Part shown: positions 1 through 8,436 of the stretch, piece after piece
How positions within the stretch are numbered: position 1 is the first letter of the stretch
Layout of the letters: each line of letters begins with the position of its first letter
NCBI RefSeq assembly: GCF_000427645.1
Contig: NZ_KE386571.1
Coordinates: 2,351,454-2,415,453 of the forward strand
Reading direction: 5' to 3'
From: Sphingomonas phyllosphaerae FA2
GTDB lineage: Bacteria; Pseudomonadota; Alphaproteobacteria; Sphingomonadales; Sphingomonadaceae
DNA: 64,000 nt
Made by a program: the position numbers and the translations under genes
The notes under the pieces: model-generated
Told to the model about the DNA's origin: nothing
Database searches by the model: none
Seen by the model: only the letters and a program-made list of their open reading frames with translations

Positions 1-1
1 G

Positions 2-166
2 ATCTATGACGCCTGCTATCCAAACGAGGAGTGGTCACCAACTCGTTTCGATGAGGCTGAGCACTTCGGAACAGTGCATTACCGCCAGGCTGTCGACGCA
101 GCACTTCAGGCCCGTGCCGTGCTGGGGGTCCGCGGCGAGCAATTGTCACTCCCAACGCTGGTGTAA
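2..166 (+). CDS. 3' end of an unknown gene, cut by window edge
   Basis: An open frame with no start in the window runs from the left edge for 54 codons and stops with TAA. The readable end contains YDACYPNEEW early and GEQLSLPTLV at the C-terminus. I do not recognise the family. It is visibly less GC-biased than the metabolic genes to its right, and it lies on the 3' side of a tRNA gene, a common place for integrated elements. It could equally be a chance open frame, because only 165 bases are visible. Confidence 0.4.
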   Translation: MYDACYPNEEWSPTRFDEAEHFGTVHYRQAVDAALQARAVLGVRGEQLSLPTLV

Positions 167-354
167 GCGTCAAAGGCCGCTGACCATCCGAGAGTCTCGC
201 AAAGCCTCTGCGACCATGAACAACTTTGGGGTAGCAAAGTTCGCGAAGCGGGATCGTTGATGGGACTGTAAGCCGCAGCTTGCGCGCCCAGCCCGCTTCC
301 TCAAGGCTCGACGCCAAAACGCCTTGGCCGCCGCCGTCTAGCTTGTGGAAGGGG

Positions 355-430
355 TGGTGCCGCTTACAGGACTCGAACCTGTGACCCCCGCATTACGAAT
401 GCGATGCTCTACCAGCTGAGCTAAAGCGGC
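355..430 (-). tRNA. tRNA-Thr (anticodon CGU)
   Basis: The reverse complement folds as a complete 76-base cloverleaf. It has the acceptor stem GCCGCTT/AAGCGGC, a D-arm with AGCTCAGCTGGTAGAGC, the anticodon loop TTCGTAA giving CGU, the T-arm GGTTCGAGTCC, and an encoded CCA end. Its 3' end points left, toward the unknown partial gene. Confidence 0.96.
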
Positions 431-587
431 CAACGCGTCTCCGCGTGGGAAACGTCGTGGAGGCGGCGCTTAGCAGCGGGAAACGGCGTTGACAAGCGTC
501 TCGCGGCTTTACCCGGCCTTTACCATCCACGCGGCAAAAGCGTCGGGCGAATCCGGCCGAATGACAGGCCGCTCGCCGGAATGGACG

Positions 588-1820
588 ATGAGCATGGACA
601 GCGCGCGCGGCTACGACGATCTTCGCCAGGACGACGATCCCACCGAGGGCGGCGTCGGCGAGCCGCATGCGCCGGTCGGCTCCGACGAACGCCGGATGCA
701 GGTACGTGCCTATAATCACTGGGTATCGTTGCTGCGCGGCCGCGCCTATCCGGCGATCGAGGATCTGGAGCCGGAAAGCATCGCCGATTTCGGCCCGCAC
801 AGCGTGCTGCTCGATTTCTCCGCCGGCGTCGAGGACCCGGCGATCCAGTTCATCGGCCGCGCGCTGCGCGAGGAATGCGCGGTCGATCAGTCGATCACGC
901 GCATCTCCGACGTCCCGTCGCGCTCGTTGCTGTCGCGGCTGACCGACCATTATCTGCAGATCATCGCCAATCGCGCGCCGATCGGGTTCGAGGCGGAATT
1001 CACCGGCACGCGCGGGCACAATACGATGTACCGCGGCATCCTGATGCCCTTCTCGTCGGACGCACAGTCGATCGACTATATCTACGGCGTGATCAACTGG
1101 AAGGAACTGGTCGCCGCCGACGATCAGGCCGGGCTGGATGCCGAACTGGCCGCGGCGATGCGCGCGCCGCGCCACGATCCGCTGCCCGGCGGCGTCTGGG
1201 CGGACGGTCCCTGTGCCGCCGCCCCGGCCGCGGAGCCGGAGGTCGCGCCCACGACGCTCGACGAATTGCTCGCCGCGGCGCGCGACAGCGCCGCCGCCGC
1301 CCGCACCGCGCACCTGCGCAGCCATGCGGCGCTGTATCGCGCCCTCGGCCGCGCATACGACGTCGCGCTCGCCGCGGCGGCCGATCCGGTGCGGCTGGAG
1401 GAACTGCTCGCGGCCGCCGACATCCGCGTCCAGGCGCGCGCGCCGATGACCGCGATCGCCAAGCTCGTGTTCGGCGCGGATCACGACAAGACGCGGCTGA
1501 CCGAGGCCGCCACCGTGCTCGCCTGGGCGCAGCGTACCGGGATCGAAGCAGGCGCGCTCGCCCACGCGCTGGAGCGCGCCGAGGGCGGGATCAAGGGGAT
1601 CGTCGCCAGCGAACGCGCGCTGCGCCAGCCCGAAGAGGCCACGCCGCTGCTGCCGCTCGCCGAGCGCACGCCGCTCGCCGAACTGGCGATCGACAGCGGG
1701 CTCGACGAAGGCGCGCCGGTCGTGCTGCTCGGCCGCGCCACCGCGACCGGGATCGTCGTGGTGGGCACGGTCGGCGACGATGCGAAGCTCGCCGCGCAGG
1801 TGCTGCGCCGACTGCATTGA
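588..1820 (+). CDS. PAS-domain protein (PAS_5-like)
   Basis: Probable cytoplasmic sensory or regulatory protein of about 410 residues. Residues about 35-170 resemble the alphaproteobacterial PAS_5 family: HWVSLLRGRAYPAIEDLEP near the start, FIGRALREEC in the middle and INWKELV at the end. The rest is an Ala- and Arg-rich helical region with no catalytic motif I can name. I chose the ATG at 588; 594 is an equal alternative and 561 is possible, because no strong ribosome-binding site decides between them. The gene stands alone, 73 bases before the glutamate dehydrogenase gene. Ligand and partner are unknown. The PAS call rests on pattern recognition, not a search. Confidence 0.75.
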   Translation: MSMDSARGYDDLRQDDDPTEGGVGEPHAPVGSDERRMQVRAYNHWVSLLRGRAYPAIEDLEPESIADFGPHSVLLDFSAGVEDPAIQFIGRALREECAVDQSITRISDVPSRSLLSRLTDHYLQIIANRAPIGFEAEFTGTRGHNTMYRGILMPFSSDAQSIDYIYGVINWKELVAADDQAGLDAELAAAMRAPRHDPLPGGVWADGPCAAAPAAEPEVAPTTLDELLAAARDSAAAARTAHLRSHAALYRALGRAYDVALAAAADPVRLEELLAAADIRVQARAPMTAIAKLVFGADHDKTRLTEAATVLAWAQRTGIEAGALAHALERAEGGIKGIVASERALRQPEEATPLLPLAERTPLAELAIDSGLDEGAPVVLLGRATATGIVVVGTVGDDAKLAAQVLRRLH

Positions 1821-1893
1821 TGCAATTCGACGCTGCACCAATGCAGTACGGCAACGCTTGAGCTAGGCGCGCGAGGGGCGCATAGCTTCGCGC

Positions 1894-4800
1894 ATGCCGG
1901 AAAAGTCTCTTCAGATACTGTCTGCTGCGCTGGCGGCGCGGCTCACCTATCGCGCGCTCCCGGGCGAGCTTGCCGGCTTCGGCGAGGACAAGCAGGCGGA
2001 GGCGGCGGCCTTCCTCGCGCAGACCGCAGCGGTGCGCGCGCCCGGCACCCCGGTGCTCGCGCTGGAGCAATTGCCCGGCGACGGCGCACGGCGGCGGATG
2101 CGGCTGGCGATCGTCAACGACGACATGCCGTTCCTGGTCGATTCCGTCGCGGCGGCGATCGGCGACCGTGACATCGCGGTCGATCGCGTCATCCACCCGG
2201 TGATCCGCGTCTCGCGCGATGCCGAGGGCCGGCTGACGGACATCGAAGGCGCCGACGGCAAGCCCGAATCGATGATCTATATCGAGCTGGAGCGCGTCGA
2301 CGCGCGCGACCGGCGCGCGCTGACCGACGAGATCGAACGCCTGCTCGCCGATGTCCGCGTCGCGGTGCGTGACTGGCGCGCGATGCAGGCGACGCTCGCC
2401 GCCGACGCCGGGGTGATCGACGATGTCGGCGGCGACCCGGAAGGCGCGGCGCTGTTGCGCTGGTTCCTCGACCGGCATTTCACCTTGCTCGGGCATGAGC
2501 GCTGGCACGCCGACGGCACGGTCGACACGGCCGCCCCGCTCGGCATCGTCGTCAACGAGCATGAGGTGCCGATCCTCGCCGATCGCTCGCGGCGGCTGGC
2601 GATCGACTATTTCACCGCAGGCAATTCCGCGCCGCTGCTGCTCAAGTCGAGCCTGATCTCCCCGGTCCACCGCCGCGTCCCGCTCGACCTGCTCGTGGTG
2701 CCGCTCCACACCGGCGGGCGTGTCACCGGCCTATCGATCCACGCCGGGCTGTGGACCTCGGCGGCGCTCAACGCCCCGCCGCGCAGCGTGCCCGTCCTGC
2801 GCCAGCGGCTCGCGGCGAGCGAGGCGAAGTTCGGCTTCGATCCCGCCGGCCACACCGGCAAGGCGCTGACCCACGCCATCGCGACGCTCCCGCACGATCT
2901 GATGACCGCGATCGGCGCGGCATCGATGGAGGAACTGGCGCTCACCGCGATGAGCCTCGCCGACCGCCCGCGCCCGAAGCTGGTGCTGGTCCCCTCCCCG
3001 CTCGGCCGGCACCTCTATGCGTTCGTGTGGCTGCCGCGCGACGAGATGACCACCGCGCGCCGCGTCGCGATCGGCGAGATGCTGGCGGAGGCCGCGAACG
3101 GCCAGGTGCTCAACTGGTCGACCAGCGTCGAGGACGGGCGGGTCGCGCTGCTTCGCTACACGATCGACCTGCGCGGCGCGGGCGTGCTGCCCGATGCGCT
3201 CACCCTCGACGCGCAGCTCGAGAAGATGGTGCGCGGCTGGGCGCCGTCGATCGAGGCCGCGCTGGCGGACGAGGTCGGCCCGGCGCGCGCCGCCCGGCTC
3301 GCGCTGCGCCACGCCGCCGCCTTCCCGGTCCGCTACCGCACCGGCGCGAGCGCCGACGAAGCGGCGCGCGACATCGTGTCGATCGCCAATCTCGACGGCG
3401 ATGCCGATCGCGAGGTCCGCTTCACCGCCGGCGGCGACGGGATGCTCCACCTCAAGGTCTATCGCCAGGGCGGCCCGCTCGCGCTGTCGGACGCGGTCCC
3501 GGCGCTCGAACATTTCGGCTTCCGCGTCATCGAGGAAATGCCGACCGCGCTGACCGACGAGGAACGCAGCTCGATCCACGATTTCACGCTGGAAACCAAG
3601 GCCGACATCCCCGCGGTGCTCGCCAGCGCGGATACCTTGCAGGAAGCACTGGCGCAGGTGCTCGAAGGCCGCGCCGAGGATGACGGCTTCAACCGGCTGA
3701 TGCTGGAGGCCGGACTGTCGCCGTCCGAGGTTGTGCTGTTCCGCGCCTGGTATCGCTATTTGCGGCAGGCGGGGATGAGCTACGGCCCCGCCAATGTCGT
3801 CGACACGCTGACCCGCGTGCGCCCCGTCACCAAGGCGCTGGTCGAGCGCTTCGTCGCGGTCCACGACCCCGCCTCCACCGCCGATGCCGAGGCGGCGCAA
3901 AGCGTGATCGACGCCGGGCTCGACGCGGTCACCGGGATCGACGACGACCGCATCCTGCGCGCCTTCCGCGCGGTGATCGACGCGACGCTGCGCACCAACG
4001 CCTTCACCGAGGCGGCGAACGAGGCGCTCGCCTTCAAGCTCGACAGCGCGAGGATCCCCGGCCTCCCCGCCCCGCTGCCGTGGCGCGAAGTGTGGGTCTA
4101 CAGCCCCCGCGTCGAGGGCATTCATCTGCGCGCCGGCCCGGTCGCGCGCGGCGGGCTGCGCTGGTCCGACCGCCGCGACGACTTCCGCACCGAGATCCTC
4201 GGGCTGATGAAGGCGCAGCGCGTCAAGAACGCCGTCATCGTGCCGACCGGCGCGAAGGGCGGCTTCTACGCCAAGCAACTCCCCGCCCCCTCGAACCGCG
4301 ACGCGTGGCTGGCGGAGGGGACCGAGGCGTACCGCATCTTCATCCGCACCCTGCTGTCGATCACCGACAACATCGAGAACGGCACCGTCGTCCACCCGCA
4401 GGGCGTGACGATCCTCGATGGCGATGACCCCTATTTCGTCGTCGCCGCCGACAAGGGCACCGCGACCTTCAGCGACGTCGCCAACAAGATCGCGCTCGAC
4501 CGCGACTTCTGGCTTGGCGACGCCTTCGCCAGCGGCGGCTCGCAGGGCTACGACCACAAGGCGATGGGCATCACCGCCAAGGGCGCGTGGGTCTCGGTCC
4601 AGCGCCATTTCGCCGAGCGCGGCCTCGACGTGCAGACGCAGCCGATCCGCGTCGTCGGGTGCGGCGACATGTCGGGCGACGTGTTCGGCAACGGGATGCT
4701 GCTGTCGAAGGCGATCAAGCTGGTTGCCGCCTTTGACCACCGCCACATCTTCCTCGACCCCGATCCCGATCCGGCGATCAGCTGGGACGAGCGCGCCCGC

Positions 4801-6522
4801 ATGTTCGCGCTCCCCCGGTCGAGCTGGGCCGATTACGACACCGCGCTGATCTCCGCGGGCGGCGGCGTGTTCGCGCGCGACATGAAGTCGATCCCGCTCA
4901 CCCCACAGGTGCAGGCCGCGCTCGGCATCACCGCCGACCGGATGGAGCCGACCGCGCTGATCTCGGCGATCCTCAAGAGCCCGGCCGATCTGATCTGGTT
5001 CGGCGGCATCGGCACCTATGTAAAGGCCGCGGCCGAGAACAACGCCACCGTCGGCGATCCCGCCAACGACCGGCTGCGCGTCGATGCCGAGGAACTCCGC
5101 GCGATCGCGATCGGCGAGGGCGCGAACCTCGGCGTCACGCAGGCAGCGCGCATCGCGTTCGCGGTGCGTGGCGGGCGGATCAACACCGACTTCATCGACA
5201 ATTCGGCGGGCGTCGACTGCTCGGATAACGAGGTCAACATCAAGATCGCGCTCAACCGCGAGATGATCGAGGGCCGCTTGTCGTTCGAGGACCGCAACGT
5301 CCTGCTCGGCAGCATGACCGACGATGTCGCGCGGCTGGTGCTGGAGGATAACCGCCTCCAGACGCTCGGCCTGTCGATCGCCGAGCGCGGGGGCGCGCAG
5401 GCGCTGCCCAGCTACGTCCGGCTGATCGAGGTCTTCGAGGAATCGGGCCGGCTCGACCGCCATGTCGAGGGGCTGGCGAACAACACCGACCTGCTGCGCC
5501 GCACCGGCGAGGGTCGCGGTCTCACGCGTCCCGAACTGGCGGTGCTGCTCGCGACCGCGAAACTGTCGCTGCAGGACGCGATCGAACATTCGGCGCTCGG
5601 CGAGGACGATGCGTTGCTCCCCGACCTGCACGCCGCCTTCCCGCGCGCGATGCAGGAGCAGTTCGCCGGGGCGATCGACGCGCACCGCCTGCGCGGCGAG
5701 ATCGTCGCGACCAAGCTCGCCAACCGCATCGTCAACCGCATCGGCATCCTCCACCCGTTCGAACTGGCCGAGGAAGAAGGCGCGACGCTCGCCGACATCG
5801 CCGCGATGTTCGTCGTCGTCGAACGGCAATTCGGCCTCGCCACCTTGTGGCAGGCGATCGAAACCACGCCGATGCCCGAGGCCGGACGGCTCGCGCTGTT
5901 CGACGAGGTCGCGGTCGCGGTCCGGTCGCAGATCGCCGACCTGCTCCGCGCCACCGCGCCCGGCACCCTGCCCTCGACCGTGCTCGCACGGCTCTCGGGC
6001 GGGATCGACCGGCTCGCGGCGGCGACCGACGACCTGCTGCTCGACGAGGCGCGCGCGCATTCGCGCCGCATCGCCGACACGCTGGAGGCCGCTGGCGCGC
6101 CGCACGATCTGGCGCTCAGCGTCGTGCGGCTGTTCGAGCTGGACGGTGCGGTCGGCCTCGCCGACCTCGGCGAGCGCGCCGCGATCGACGAGACGCAGCT
6201 GGCGCGCGCCTTCACCCGGCTCGGCGAAGGGCTCGGACTCGACTGGGCACAGGGCACCGCGACGCGGATCAACCCCAGCGATCCGTGGGAGCGGCTTCTG
6301 ATCGCCGGCCTCGCCCGCGATTTCCAGCAACTCCGTCTCGACTTCCTCGGCCGCGGCGACGCGGGCGATCCCGTCGCGCTGGTCGATGCGTGGCTGTCCA
6401 AGAACGCCGCCCGCGTCGGGCAATTCCGCGCGGTGATCGACCGCGCCCGCAACGCGCAGGCCCCCAACGCCGCGATGCTGGCACAGATCGCCGGACAAGC
6501 ACGCGTCCTCCTCGGCCGCTGA
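1894..6522 (+). CDS. gdhB: NAD-specific glutamate dehydrogenase, large (180 kDa) type
   Basis: Catalyses oxidative deamination of glutamate to 2-oxoglutarate with NAD, feeding amino-acid carbon into the TCA cycle. At 1542 residues it fits the large bacterial class (Bac_GDH, usually 1500-1650). The N-terminal half is the regulatory part typical of the class. The catalytic core lies at about residues 740-1250: RGGLRWSDRRDDFRTE precedes VPTGAKGGFYAKQ, which contains the catalytic lysine, and GCGDMSGDVFGNGML marks the start of the dinucleotide-binding part. ALP/SYVR and RPELAVLLATAK segments typical of the C-terminal region follow. Start ATG at 1894. The gene is monocistronic: a 75-base palindrome follows the stop directly. 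Several very long antisense open frames across it are products of GC bias. Confidence 0.97.
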   Translation: MPEKSLQILSAALAARLTYRALPGELAGFGEDKQAEAAAFLAQTAAVRAPGTPVLALEQLPGDGARRRMRLAIVNDDMPFLVDSVAAAIGDRDIAVDRVIHPVIRVSRDAEGRLTDIEGADGKPESMIYIELERVDARDRRALTDEIERLLADVRVAVRDWRAMQATLAADAGVIDDVGGDPEGAALLRWFLDRHFTLLGHERWHADGTVDTAAPLGIVVNEHEVPILADRSRRLAIDYFTAGNSAPLLLKSSLISPVHRRVPLDLLVVPLHTGGRVTGLSIHAGLWTSAALNAPPRSVPVLRQRLAASEAKFGFDPAGHTGKALTHAIATLPHDLMTAIGAASMEELALTAMSLADRPRPKLVLVPSPLGRHLYAFVWLPRDEMTTARRVAIGEMLAEAANGQVLNWSTSVEDGRVALLRYTIDLRGAGVLPDALTLDAQLEKMVRGWAPSIEAALADEVGPARAARLALRHAAAFPVRYRTGASADEAARDIVSIANLDGDADREVRFTAGGDGMLHLKVYRQGGPLALSDAVPALEHFGFRVIEEMPTALTDEERSSIHDFTLETKADIPAVLASADTLQEALAQVLEGRAEDDGFNRLMLEAGLSPSEVVLFRAWYRYLRQAGMSYGPANVVDTLTRVRPVTKALVERFVAVHDPASTADAEAAQSVIDAGLDAVTGIDDDRILRAFRAVIDATLRTNAFTEAANEALAFKLDSARIPGLPAPLPWREVWVYSPRVEGIHLRAGPVARGGLRWSDRRDDFRTEILGLMKAQRVKNAVIVPTGAKGGFYAKQLPAPSNRDAWLAEGTEAYRIFIRTLLSITDNIENGTVVHPQGVTILDGDDPYFVVAADKGTATFSDVANKIALDRDFWLGDAFASGGSQGYDHKAMGITAKGAWVSVQRHFAERGLDVQTQPIRVVGCGDMSGDVFGNGMLLSKAIKLVAAFDHRHIFLDPDPDPAISWDERARMFALPRSSWADYDTALISAGGGVFARDMKSIPLTPQVQAALGITADRMEPTALISAILKSPADLIWFGGIGTYVKAAAENNATVGDPANDRLRVDAEELRAIAIGEGANLGVTQAARIAFAVRGGRINTDFIDNSAGVDCSDNEVNIKIALNREMIEGRLSFEDRNVLLGSMTDDVARLVLEDNRLQTLGLSIAERGGAQALPSYVRLIEVFEESGRLDRHVEGLANNTDLLRRTGEGRGLTRPELAVLLATAKLSLQDAIEHSALGEDDALLPDLHAAFPRAMQEQFAGAIDAHRLRGEIVATKLANRIVNRIGILHPFELAEEEGATLADIAAMFVVVERQFGLATLWQAIETTPMPEAGRLALFDEVAVAVRSQIADLLRATAPGTLPSTVLARLSGGIDRLAAATDDLLLDEARAHSRRIADTLEAAGAPHDLALSVVRLFELDGAVGLADLGERAAIDETQLARAFTRLGEGLGLDWAQGTATRINPSDPWERLLIAGLARDFQQLRLDFLGRGDAGDPVALVDAWLSKNAARVGQFRAVIDRARNAQAPNAAMLAQIAGQARVLLGR

Positions 6523-6532
6523 ACTGTCCTAC

Positions 6533-6607
6533 GTCATTGCGAGCGGAGCGAAGCAATCCAGGGCCGGATCACGACGCCCTGGATTGCTTCGCTCCGCTCG
6601 CAATGAC
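6533..6607. repeat. Family A palindromic repeat, long form
   Basis: Perfect inverted repeat: 32-base arms (6533-6564 and 6576-6607) separated by an 11-base loop. It begins GTCATTGCGAGCGGAGCGAA and ends with the mirror image. It lies 10 bases after the gdhB stop and could also act as a transcript-end hairpin. Close relatives occur at 7442, 8335, 38117 and 45099. Confidence 0.95.
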
Positions 6608-6729
6608 GATGCGCTTTGACGCAGGCGATCCCACATCCGCCGCCGAGCCCCCCCACTCACCCTCCAACTTTACAGTGGCGCGCTCCCGTCGCTTCTGACA
6701 TGCCCGCCGCGCACGACGGGGGGTTGAAG

Positions 6730-7425
6730 ATGTTGGGTGCGCTCGCGAACAAGGTCCTGAACCGCTTCGGTATCGAGGCGGCTCGTGCGGCCACCTTCGG
6801 CAATTTCCTGCGCACACGGCACATCGATCTGGTCGTCGACGTCGGCGGCAACCTCGGCCAGTTCGCCGAAAGCGTCCGCGAACGCGACTACACCGGCCGC
6901 ATCCACTCCTTCGAACCGGTGGGCAAGGTGTTCGCGGCGCTGGAAGAGAAGGCCGCGCGCGATCCGCAATGGACCGTCTCGCGCCTCGCGCTGGGCGCTG
7001 CGCCGGGCGAGGTCGAGATCAACCTCTACGACAACCACACGCTCAATTCGCTCCACGCGCTCGACGGCGACACCGCGGAGCGGCTCGCGGTCGACCCGCG
7101 CGTGATCGGGACCGAGACGGTGCCGATCGCCACGCTCGATGCGGTGCTGGCGACCGATCCCGCCACCTCGATCCTGCTGAAGATCGATACGCAGGGCCAC
7201 GAGCGCGCGGTGCTGGACGGCGCGCAGGCGGTGCTGGCGCGCACCTCGGCGCTGCTCCTCGAACTGCCGGTGCTGCCGCTCTACGAGGGGCTGTGGTCGT
7301 TCAACGAGGCGCTGGCGTACATTGATTCGCTCGGCTTCACCCCCGCGCAATTCCGCACCGTCAACACGATGGTCGACGACCCGGCTTGCGCGGTCGAATT
7401 CGACTGTCTGTTCCGGCGGAAGTAA
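6730..7425 (+). CDS. FkbM-family SAM-dependent methyltransferase
   Basis: Predicted methyltransferase of 231 residues. The SAM-binding glycine motif is at IDLVVDVGGNLGQFAESVR (about residue 35), followed by IHSFEPVGKVF with the acidic residue that binds the ribose. The FkbM-type segment with the VDPRVIGTETVPIATLDAVL strand and LLKIDTQGHERAVLDGAQ comes next, then LLLELPVLPLYEG. Family members usually O-methylate sugars or polyketides; the substrate cannot be read here. The frame is open upstream to 6616, but I chose ATG 6730 because a G-run lies about 7 bases before it; ATG 6700 is possible. It sits alone between two family A palindromes. Confidence 0.85.
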   Translation: MLGALANKVLNRFGIEAARAATFGNFLRTRHIDLVVDVGGNLGQFAESVRERDYTGRIHSFEPVGKVFAALEEKAARDPQWTVSRLALGAAPGEVEINLYDNHTLNSLHALDGDTAERLAVDPRVIGTETVPIATLDAVLATDPATSILLKIDTQGHERAVLDGAQAVLARTSALLLELPVLPLYEGLWSFNEALAYIDSLGFTPAQFRTVNTMVDDPACAVEFDCLFRRK

Positions 7426-7441
7426 GCGGAGAGGTCCTTAT

Positions 7442-7520
7442 CCGTCATTGCGAGCGTAGCGCGGCAATCCAGGGCGTCCTGATCCGACTCTGGATTGCCG
7501 CGCTACGCTCGCAATGACGG
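7442..7520. repeat. Family A palindromic repeat, long form
   Basis: Inverted repeat CCGTCATTGCGAGCG...CGCTCGCAATGACGG (near-perfect) with a short unpaired centre. It lies between convergent genes: the FkbM methyltransferase ends just before it and the PKHD hydroxylase ends 8 bases after it. It may serve as a bidirectional terminator. Confidence 0.92.
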
Positions 7521-7527
7521 AAGCGCC

Positions 7528-8211
7528 CTACACCTCCGCCCAGCGGCGGAGCAGATTGTGGTACACCCCCGTCAGCTGCACCGTCGCCGCCGCGCCCTGC
7601 CCCTGCGCCGCCGCCACCGCCTGCACCCCCTGATCCAGCTCGAACAGAATGCGCCGCGCACCATCGTCGCGAACCATCGACTGGATCCAGAAGAAGCTCG
7701 CCAGCCGCACCCCGCGCGTCACCGGCGCGACGCGGTGCAGGCTCGACGCGGGATACAGCACCATATGCCCCGCGGGCAGCTTCACCGCCTGCGGCCCGAA
7801 CTGCTCCTCGATCACCAGCTCGCCGCCGTCGTAACTGTCGGGATCGGCGAGGAACAACGTCGCGGACAAGTCGCTGCGCAGCCGAAAGTCGCTCCCACGC
7901 TTCATGCGGATCGCATTGTCGACGTGGACGCCGAAGTCCTGCCCGCCGGCGTAGCGGTTGAACAGCGGCGGAAACACTTTCGCCGGCAGTGCCGCCGCAA
8001 CGAACAACGGCGTCCGGCCGAGCGCATCGAGGATCATGCCCCCCGCCGCGCGCGCCGCCGCGCCGTCCTCGGGCAACTGGCTGTTGCGCTTGGCGAGCGC
8101 CGCCTGCGGCCCCGACGTCTCGTTGCCGTCGACCCAGTCCGCCGCATCGATCGTCGCGCGCACCTCCGCCAGCGTCGCGGCGTCGAGCACATCTGGGATC
8201 GCGATCAGCAT
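7528..8211 (-). CDS. PKHD-type Fe(II)/2-oxoglutarate dioxygenase (PiuC/YbiX family)
   Basis: Non-heme iron dioxygenase of 227 residues, the usual family length. The iron ligands are visible as HVD in [11 protein letters not shown] and the distal His in [14 protein letters not shown]; the Arg in that second segment is the expected 2-oxoglutarate anchor. [10 protein letters not shown] and [10 protein letters not shown] are family hallmarks. In many proteobacteria this gene lies next to a TonB-dependent siderophore receptor and is iron-regulated. Here such a receptor gene lies upstream on the same strand, 225 bases away across a family A palindrome. The physiological substrate is not established for the family. 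I did not find a separate promoter. Confidence 0.9.
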   Translation of the reverse strand: MLIAIPDVLDAATLAEVRATIDAADWVDGNETSGPQAALAKRNSQLPEDGAAARAAGGMILDALGRTPLFVAAALPAKVFPPLFNRYAGGQDFGVHVDNAIRMKRGSDFRLRSDLSATLFLADPDSYDGGELVIEEQFGPQAVKLPAGHMVLYPASSLHRVAPVTRGVRLASFFWIQSMVRDDGARRILFELDQGVQAVAAAQGQGAAATVQLTGVYHNLLRRWAEV

Positions 8212-8334
8212 AAATGATCCTTTACTACCGTCACTTTCGATCCAGTCGCTTCGACAGGCTCGACACGCACGGTCACGAGTGCCACCCGGATCACGATTGA
8301 TCTGGACGGAATGTTATCATCTCGCCCCGGAAGC

Positions 8335-8409
8335 GTCATTGCGAGCGCAGCGAAGCAATCCAGGGCGTCCTGATCCGGCCCTGGATTGCTTCGCTACGCT
8401 CGCAATGAC
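8335..8409. repeat. Family A palindromic repeat, long form
   Basis: GTCATTGCGAGCGCAGCGAA... mirrored by ...TTCGCTACGCTCGCAATGAC, with arms of about 30 bases and one or two mismatches. The same central words (CCAGGGCGTCCTGATCC) recur in the copy at 7442, so arms and spacer are inherited together. It lies in the gap between the receptor gene and the PKHD hydroxylase. Confidence 0.92.
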
Positions 8410-8436
8410 GAACGTGGGTTGGCATGTAAGTCTGGT

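Noticed and set aside
2731..6498. Antisense open frame of 1255 codons opposite gdhB
   Set aside because: The sense frame is unmistakable glutamate dehydrogenase; the antisense translation is Arg/Gly-rich without domains, as expected for mirrored codons in very GC-rich DNA.
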